In this document: in pieces, positions 19,751-25,856 of the stretch | Numbering within the stretch: the first letter of the stretch is position 1 | Layout: each line of letters starts with the position of its first letter | Assembly (NCBI RefSeq): GCF_000003815.2 | Contig: NC_049983.1 | Location: 10,053,964-10,079,819 of the forward strand | Source: Branchiostoma floridae | Lineage: Eukaryota > Chordata > Leptocardii > Amphioxiformes > Branchiostomatidae | Length of the DNA stretch: 25,856 nt | Reading direction: 5' to 3' | Position numbers and translations under genes: made by a program | Notes under the pieces: model-generated | Databases searched by the model: none | What the model saw: the letters and a program-made list of their open reading frames with translations, nothing else | What the model was told of the DNA's origin: nothing

Positions 19751-20669
19751 ATGATACCAAGTCTGCCAGGCCGGAACTTCAAGCCTAAGCTACAATCGCG
19801 ACATTTAGTCATCACCCTACCCGGCATGTGGCAGGCGGGGTCTCAAGAAAGGAGCTAGCGCTATAGCGGTTGCGCCTAAGGGGGCGGATACTCAAGAATA
19901 TCTCGAGATGGAAGTATCCGAAGATTTTGCGGTTTGCACCTATCTATTCCTTACTAAGGGAGCTTTCCAATGATACCAAGTCTGCCAGACCGGAACTTCA
20001 AGCCTAAGCTACAATCGCGACATTAAGTCATCACCCTAGCCGGTGCCGTGGCAGGCGGGGTCTCAAGAAAGGAGCTAGCGGTTACGCCTAAACAGGGTCC
20101 GTATACTCAAGAATATCTCGAGAAGGAAGTGTCCGAATGTTTTGCGGTTTGCACCTTTCTTTTCTTTACTAGGGGAGCTTTCTAATGATACCAAGTCTGC
20201 CACGCCGGAACTTCAAGCCTAAGCTACAATCGCGACATTAAGTCATCACCCTACCCGGTGCCGTGGCAGGCGGGGTCTCAAAAAAAAGGAGCTAGCGGTT
20301 GCGCNNNNNNNNNNNNNNNNNNNNNNNNNNNNNNNNNNNNNNNNNNNNNNNNNNNNNNNNNNNNNNNNNNNNNNNNNNNNNNNNNNNNNNNNNNNNNNNN
20401 NNNNGAAGATTTTGCGGTTTGCACCTTTCTATTCCTTACTAAGGAAGCTTTCCAATGATACCACGTGTGCCAGGCCGAAACTTCAAGCCTAAGCTACAAT
20501 CGCGACATTAAGTCATCACCCTACCCGGTGCCGTGGCAGGCGGGGTCTCAAGAAAGGAGCTAGCGGTTGCGCCTAAACAGGGTCCGTATACTCAAGAATA
20601 TCTCGAGAAGGAAGTATCCGAAGATTTTGCGGTTTGCACCTTTCTATTCCTTACTAAGGAAGCTTTTCA
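19751..20669 (+). repeat. Higher-order block C, copy 2 (contains the second gap)
   Basis: This matches 3648-4728 marker by marker, including CACCTATC, GGTTACGCC, the run of eight A just before the gap and the AAGGAAGCTTTTCAATG tail near 20670. The correspondence lets the missing bases at the gap be predicted from 4202-4248. Confidence 0.8.
20305..20404. other. Assembly gap, 100 N, apparently a placeholder length
   Basis: The N run is exactly 100, a conventional unknown-size value. The left flank stops after GCGGTTGCGC and the right flank resumes at GAAGATTTTGCGG. In an intact unit these are 47 bases apart, so the true gap should be 47 bp or 47 plus whole units, not 100. The flanks match the 4082 unit, including its rare run of eight A. 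Confidence 0.9.
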
Positions 20670-23061
20670 ATGATACCACGTGTGCCAGGCCGGAACTTCA
20701 AGCCTAAGCTACAATCGCGACATTAAGTTATCACCCTACCCGGTGCCGTGGCAGGCGGAGTCTCAAGAAAGGAGCAAGCGGTTGCGCCTAAATAGGGTCC
20801 GTATACTCAAGAATATCTCGAGAAGGAAGTGTCCGAATGTTTTGCGGTTTGCACCTTTCTTTTCTTTACTAGGGGAGCTTTCCAATGATACCAAGTCTGC
20901 CACGCCGGAACATCAAGCCTAAGCTACAATCGCGACATTAAGTCATCACCCTAGCCGGTGCCGTGGCAGGCGGGGTCTCAAAAAAAGGAGCTAGCGGTTG
21001 CGCCTAAACAGGGTCCGTATACTCAAGAATATCTCGAGAAGGAAGTATCCGAAGATTTTGTGGTTTGCACCTTTCTATTCCTTACTGTGGGAGCTTTCCA
21101 ATGGTACCAAGTCTGCCAGGCCGGAACTTCAAGCCTAAGCTACAATCGCGACATTAAGTCATCACCCTACCCGGCATGTGGCAGGCGGGGTCTCAAGAAA
21201 GGAGCTAGCGCTATAGCGGTTGCGCCTAAGGGGGCGGATACTCAAGAATATCTCGAGAAGGAAGTATCCGAAGATTTTGCGGTTTGCACCTTTCTATTCC
21301 TTACTAAGGGAGCTTTCTAATGATACCAAGTCTGCCAGACCGGAACTTCAAGCCTAAGCTACAATCGCGACATTAAGTCATCACCCTAGCCGGTGCCGTG
21401 GCAGGCGGGGTCTCAAGAAAGGAGCTAGCGGTTACGCCTAAACAGGGTCCGTATACTCAAGAATATCTCGAGAAGGAAGTGTCCGAATGTTTTGCGGTTT
21501 GCACCTTTCTTTTCTTTACTATGGGAGCTTTCTAATGATACCAAGTCTGCCAGACCGGAACTTCAAGCCTAAGCTACAATCGCGACATTAAGTCATCACC
21601 CTACCCGGTGCCGTGGCAGGCGGGGTCTCAAGAAAGGAGCTAGCGGTTGCGCCAAAACAGGGTACGTATACTCAAGAATATCTCGAGAAGGAAGTATCCG
21701 AAGATTTTGCGGTTTGCACCTTTCTATTCCTAACTAAAGGAGCTTTCTAATGATACCAAGTCTGCCAGGCCGGAACTTCAAGCCTAAGCTACAATCGCGA
21801 CATTAAGTCATCACCCTACCCGGTGCCGTGGCAGGCGGGGTCTCAAGAAAGGAGCTAGCGATATAGCGGTTGCGCCAAAACAGGGTCCGTATACTCAAGA
21901 ATATCTCGAGAAGGAAGTATCCGAAGATTTTGCGGTTTGCACCTTTCTATTCCTTACTAAGGGAGCTTTCTAATGATACCAAGTCTGCCAGGCCGGAACT
22001 TCAAGCCTAAGCTACAATCGCGACATTAAGTCATCACCCTACCCGGTGCCGTGGCAGGCGGGGTCTCAAGAAAGGAGCTAGCAATATAGCGGTTGCGCCT
22101 AAACAGGGTCCGTATACTCAAGAATATCTCGAGAAGGAAGTATCCGAAAATTTTGCGGTTTGCACCTTTCTATTCCTTACTAGGGGAGCTTTCTAATGAT
22201 ACCAAGTCTGCCAGGCCGGAACTTCAAGCCTAAGCTACAATCGCGACATTAAGTCATCACCCTACCCGGTGCCGTGGCAGGCGGGGTCTCAAGAAAGGAG
22301 CTAGCGCTATAGCGGTTGCGCCTAAACAGGGTCCGTATACTCAAGAATATCTCGAGAAGGAAGTATCCGAAGATTTTGAGGTTTGCACCTTTCTATTCCT
22401 TACTAAGGGGGCTTTCTAATGATACCAAGTCTGCCAGGCCGGAACTTCAAGCCTAAGCTACAATCGCGACATTAAGTCATCACCCTACCCGGTGCCGTGG
22501 CAGGCGGGGTCTCAAAAATAGGAGCTAGCGGTTGCGCCTAAACAGGGTCCGTATACTCAAGAATATCTCGAGAAGGAAGTATCCGAAGATTTTGCGGTTT
22601 CCATCTTTCTATTCCTTACTAAGGGAGCTTTCCAATGATACCAAGTCTGTCAGGCGGAAGTTCAAGCCTAAGCTACAATCGCGACATTAAGTCATCACCC
22701 TATCCGGTGCCGTGGCAGGCGGGGTCTCGTGAAAGGAGCTAGCGGTTGCGCCTAAACAGGGTACGTATACTCAAGAATATCTCGAGAAGGAAGTATCCGA
22801 AGATTTTGCGGTTTGCACCTTTCTATCCGTACTAAGGGAGCTTTCCAATGATACCACGTGTGCCAGGCCGGAACTTCAAGCCTAAGCTACAATCGCGTCA
22901 TTAAGTCATCACCCTAGCCGGTGCCGTGGCAGGCGGGATCTCAAGAAAGGAGCTAGCGGTTGCGCCTAAACAGGGTCCGTATACTCAAGAATATCTCGAG
23001 AAGGAAGTATCCGAAGATTTTGCGGTTTGCACCTTTCTATTCCTTACTAAGGAAGCTTTTC
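20405..23061 (+). repeat. Array segment 3 (between second and third gaps), about 12 units
   Basis: Unit starts are 20455, 20670, 20885, 21101, 21320, 21535, 21750, 21973, 22196, 22419, 22635 and 22848. The first part (20885-21534) copies 17782-18431. From about 21648 onward it copies the 12.2-14.3 kb block in the same unit order. The unit at 20670 is a chimera: its first half has the CACGTGTGCC type, and its second half has the GAGCAAGCGG and AAATAGG variants seen otherwise only at 17567. Confidence 0.96.
20885..21534 (+). repeat. Higher-order block B, copy 3 (three units)
   Basis: This repeats 17782-18431 at an offset of 3103 bp, including AATGGTACC at 21101 and the CCCGGCATGTGGC variant. 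Its last unit ends in TTTCTTTACTATGGG instead of AACTAATGG, so the copies part company near that tail. Upstream similarity continues back into the second half of the 20670 unit. Confidence 0.9.
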
Positions 23062-23206
23062 NNNNNNNNNNNNNNNNNNNNNNNNNNNNNNNNNNNNNNN
23101 NNNNNNNNNNNNNNNNNNNNNNNNNNNNNNNNNNNNNNNNNNNNNNNNNNNNNNNNNNNNNNNNNNNNNNNNNNNNNNNNNNNNNNNNNNNNNNNNNNNN
23201 NNNNNN
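23062..23206. other. Assembly gap, 145 N, length consistent with the repeat phase
   Basis: Unit borders on either side (22848 and 23278) are 430 bp apart, exactly two 215-bp units. The N length therefore keeps the array in phase. The gap covers the start and first two thirds of the second unit. Its visible tail (TTCCGTACTAAGG) resembles the tail of the unit ending at 22847. Confidence 0.9.
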
Positions 23207-23726
23207 TATCTCGAGAAGGAAGTATCCGAAGATTTTGCGGTTTGCACTTTTCTATTCCGTACTAAGGGAGCTTTCCAATGATACCACGTGTGCCAGGCCG
23301 GAACTTCAAGCCTAAGCTACAATCGCGACATTAAGTCATCACCCTACCCGGTGCCGTGGCAGGCGGGGTCTCAAGAAAGGAGCTAGCGGTTGCGCCTAAA
23401 CAGGGTCCGTATACTCAAGAATATCTCGAGAAGGAAGTATCCGAAGATTTTGCGGTTTGCACCTTTCTATTCCTTACTGTGGGAGCTTTCCAATGATACC
23501 AAGTCTGCCACGCCGGAACTTCAAGCCTAAGCTACAATCGCGACATTAAGTCATCATCCCCTAGCCGGTGCCGTGGCAGGCGGGGTCTCAAGAAAGGAGC
23601 TAGCGGTTGCGCCTAAACAGGGTTCGTATACTCAAGAATATATCGAGAAGGAAGTATCCGAAGATTTTGCGGTTTGCACCTTTCTATTCCTAACTAAAGG
23701 AGCTTTCTAATGATACCAAGTCTGCC

Positions 23727-23745
23727 AGGCTGGAACTTCCAGCCT
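23727..23745. other. Perfect 19-bp dyad, copy 4
   Basis: Same perfect inverted repeat, in block E copy 2, again with CGACTTTAAG. Confidence 0.9.
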
Positions 23746-25020
23746 AAGCTACAATCGCGACTTTAAGTCATCACCCTACCCGGTGCCGTGGCAGGCGGGG
23801 TCTCAAGAAAGGAGCTAGTGCTATAGCGGTTGCGCCTAAACAGGGTCCGTATACTCAAGAATATCTCGAGAAGGAAGTATCCGAAGATTTTGCGGTTTGC
23901 ACCTTTCTATTCCTTACTAAGGGGGCTTTCTAATGATACCAAGTCTGCCAGGCCGGAACTTCAAGCCTAAGCTACAATCGCGACATTAAGTCATCACCCT
24001 ACCCGGTGCCGTGGCAGGCGGGGTCTCAAGAAAGGAGCTAGCGCTATAGCGGTTGCGCCTAAACAGGGCCCGTATACTCAAGAATATCTCGAGAAGGAAG
24101 TATCCGAAGATTTAGCGGTTTGCACCTATCTATTCCTTACTAAGGGAGTTTTCCAATGATACCAAGTCTGCCAGGCCGGAACATCAAGCCTAAGCTACAA
24201 TCGCGACATTAAGTCATCACCCTACCCGGTGCCGTGGCAGGCGGGGTCTCAAAAAAAGGAGCTAGCGGTTGCGCCTAAACAGGGTCCGTATACTCAAGAA
24301 TATCTCGAGAAGGAAGTATCCGAAGATTTTGTGGTTTGCACCTTTCTATTCCTTACTGTGGGAGCTTTCCAATGATACCAAGTCTGCCAGGCCGGAACTT
24401 CAAGCCTAAGCTACAATCGCGACATTAAGTCATCACCCTACCCGGCATGTGGCAGGCGGGGTCTCAAGAAAGGAGCTAGCGCTATAGCGGTTGCGCCTAA
24501 GGGGGCGGATACTCAAGAATATCTCGAGAAGGAAGTATCCGAAGATTTTGCGATTTGCACCTATCTATTCCTTACTAAGGGAGCTTTCCAATGATACCAA
24601 GTCTGCCAGACCGGAACTTCAAGCCTAAGCTACAATCGCGACATTAAGTCATCACCCTAGCCGGTGCCGTGGCAGGCGGGGTCTCAAGAAAGGAGCTAGC
24701 GGTTACGCCTAAACAGGGTCCGTATACTCAAGAATATCTCGAGAAGGAAGTGTCCGAATGTTTTGCGGTTTGCACCTTTCTTTTCTTTACTAGGGGAGCT
24801 TTCCAATGATACCAAGTCTGCCACGCCGGAACTTCAAGCCTAAGCTACAATCGCGACATTAAGTCATCACCCTACCCGGTGCCGTGGCAGGCGGGGTCTC
24901 AAGAAAGGAGCTAGCGGTTGCGCCTAAACAGGGTTCGTATACTCAAGAATATCTCGAGAAGGAAGTATCCGAAGATTTTGCGGTTTGGACCTTTCTATTC
25001 CTAACTAAAGGAGCTTTCTA

Positions 25021-25856
25021 ATGACACCAAGTCTGCCAGGCCGGAACTTCAAGCCTAAGCTACAATCGCGACATTAAGTCATCACCCTAGCCGGTGCCGT
25101 GGCAGGCGGGGTCTCAAAAAAAGGAGCTAGCGGTTGCGCCTAAACAGGGTCCGTATACTCAAGAATATCTCGAGAAGGAAGTATCCGAAGATTTTGTGGT
25201 TTGCACCTTTCTATTCCTTACTGTGGGAGCTTTCCAATGGTACCAAGTCTGCCAGGCCGGAACTTCAAGCCTAAGCTACAATCGCGACATTAAGTCATCA
25301 CCCTACCCGGCATGTGGCAGGCGGGGTCTCAAGAAAGGAGCTAGCGCTATAGCGGTTGCGCCTAAGGGGGCGGATACTCAAGAATATCTCGAGAAGGAAG
25401 TATCCGAAGATTTTGCGGTTTGCACCTTTCTATTCCTTACTAAGGGAGCTTTCTAATGATACCAAGTCTGCCAGACCGGAACTTCAAGCCTAAGCTACAA
25501 TCGCGACATTAAGTCATCACCCTAGCCGGTGCCGTGGCAGGCGGGGTCTCAAGAAAGGAGCTAGCGGTTACGCCTAAACAGGGTCCGTATACTCAAGAAT
25601 ATCTCGAGAAGGAAGTGTCCGAATGTTTTGCGGTTTGCACCTTTCTATTCCTAACTAATGGAGCTTTCTAATGATACCAAGTCTGCCAGACCGGAACTTC
25701 AAGCCTAAGCTACAATCGCGACATTAAGTCTTCACCCTACCCGGTGCCGTGGCAGGCGGGGTCTCAAGAAAGGAGCTAGCGCTATAGCGGTTGCGCCTAA
25801 ACAGGGTCCGTATACTCAAGAATATCTCGAGAAGGAAGTATCCGAAGATTTGCGGT
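25021..25856 (+). repeat. Higher-order block B, copy 4 (runs off the right edge)
   Basis: This repeats 17782-18617 at an offset of 7239 bp, including AATGGTACC at 25237 and the AACTAATGG tail. Its first unit lacks the GCCACGCC and GGAACATC markers of the other copies, so the left breakpoint lies inside the first 60 bp of that unit. Confidence 0.9.

Larger units (their letters stand above)
7694..20304 (+). repeat. Array segment 2 (between first and second gaps), about 58 units
   Basis: Unit starts are 7720, 7943, 8159, 8374, 8597, 8812, 9028, 9249, 9472, 9695, 9917, 10133, 10352, 10568, 10791, 11014, 11230, 11444, 11664, 11887, 12102, 12317, 12540, 12763, 12986, 13202, 13416, 13631, 13848, 14071, 14294, 14510, 14724, 14944, 15167, 15384, 15599, 15814, 16029, 16252, 16475, 16690, 16905, 17128, 17351, 17567, 17782, 17998, 18217, 18432, 18655, 18878, 19094, 19313, 19536, 19751, 19970 and 20185. 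It is the longest gap-free run and holds the clearest higher-order repeats, including the 876-bp tandem pair. The unit border is altered at 9028 (AAGTGATAC), 12763 (ACTGATAC) and 15167 (ATTATAC). No gene or non-satellite insertion is visible. Confidence 0.97.
21648..24155 (+). repeat. Higher-order block E, copy 2 (with two extra units and the third gap)
   Basis: This carries the rare markers of block E in the same order at offset 9433 bp. After 22848 the offset becomes 9862 bp because two units (22848-23277) are extra. These contain the third gap and look like a repeat of their neighbours. Rare shared markers such as CTCGTGAAAGG and CATCATCCCC make common descent very likely. Confidence 0.9.
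1..25856 (+). repeat. Satellite DNA array, 215-bp unit, ~119 tandem copies
   Basis: Every readable part of the window is the same unit repeated head to tail in one orientation. Landmarks in order from the unit start are ATGATACCAAGTCTGCC, GGAACTTCAAGCC, CTACAATCGCGACATTAAG, TCATCACCCTACCC, GGCAGGCGGGGTCTC, GAGCTAGCGGTTGCGCC, ACAGGGTCCGTATACTC, TATCTCGAGAAGG, GATTTTGCGGTTTGCACC and a variable TTCCTTACTAAGGGAGC tail. The commonest spacing is 215 bp. An 8-bp insertion gives 223, an extra A in an A-run gives 216, and a GGGGGCGGATAC variant with the 8-bp insertion gives 219-220. XhoI CTCGAG and NheI GCTAGC lie in nearly every unit, so digests should give a ladder. Units look only a few per cent apart by eye, which suggests active homogenisation. 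This is most likely heterochromatic, centromeric, pericentromeric or subtelomeric satellite; the location is inference. I do not recognise the family. Confidence 0.99.
23207..25856 (+). repeat. Array segment 4 (third gap to right edge), about 13 units
   Basis: After the tail of a gapped unit, starts are 23278, 23493, 23710, 23933, 24156, 24372, 24591, 24806, 25021, 25237, 25456 and 25671 (cut by the window end). Units 23278-24155 continue the copy of 13416-14293. Units 25021-25856 repeat 17782-18617. The array is still in phase at the last base, so it continues beyond the window. Confidence 0.96.

Noticed and set aside
1-25856. CRISPR array
   Set aside because: The whole 215-bp period is conserved with no short repeat alternating with unique spacers.
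1-25856. Hammerhead ribozyme, as found in some satellite DNAs
   Set aside because: The + strand border reads CTAATGA or CAATGA, not CTGATGA. The - strand has TGATGA (opposite TCATCACC) but a G precedes it and no GAAA follows at a suitable distance.
1-25856. CENP-B box
   Set aside because: I looked for the TTCG-4N-A-2N-CGGG pattern on both strands. The nearest candidates (around CCCGGTGCCGTGG and the G-rich tract) lack required bases.
1-25856. Telomeric repeats, transposon ends or target-site duplications
   Set aside because: No short telomere-like tandem motif and no non-satellite insertion was seen; the 2134-2154 palindrome is too short and single-copy to call an element.

Overview
The whole window is one uninterrupted head-to-tail satellite DNA array on the + strand. 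The basic unit is 215 bp (the consensus I read is about 50% G+C, 108 of 215 bases). Lengths of 213-217, 219-220, 222-223 and 193 bp come from a few recurring indels. I find about 115 unit slots in readable sequence, plus about four inferred in the first gap, so about 119. There is no unique flanking DNA, no convincing gene, no RNA gene and no recognisable transposon. Both window edges cut the array, so it extends further on both sides.

Organism: runs of N of 805, 100 and 145 bp mark this as a draft scaffold. Long arrays of a roughly 0.2-kb unit with nested higher-order repeats are typical of eukaryotic centromeric, pericentromeric or subtelomeric heterochromatin. The consensus has 12 CpG, close to the 13-14 expected for its composition. 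That argues against a genome with strong germline CpG methylation and decay, such as a vertebrate, and fits many invertebrates, fungi, algae or protists. I do not recognise the family and cannot name the species.

Layout: 1-6888 array; 6889-7693 gap; 7694-20304 array; 20305-20404 gap; 20405-23061 array; 23062-23206 gap; 23207-25856 array. I place unit starts at the A of ATGATAC. Diagnostic variants show that units are not shuffled at random but sit in multi-unit higher-order blocks copied at many distances: 4312 bp and 6461 bp (left third), a perfect-phase 876-bp tandem pair (15599-17350), 3103, 4136 and 7239 bp (right half), 9433 bp and 16103 bp. Several units are clear crossover products in which one unit has been lost between two neighbours.

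Most notable local structures: a 193-bp unit type carrying five consecutive GGGG tracts (671-699 and 4983-5011), with a third copy predicted inside the first assembly gap; four copies in which an imperfect dyad became a perfect 19-bp palindrome; a subset of units that gained CACGTG; one unit with a foreign-looking 21-bp hairpin; and one indel-rich damaged stretch. No genes act together here. All ORFs in the array are by-products of the repeat: most open with non-ATG codons, they run through unit borders only where an indel or lost stop allows, and they recur wherever the DNA block was copied.
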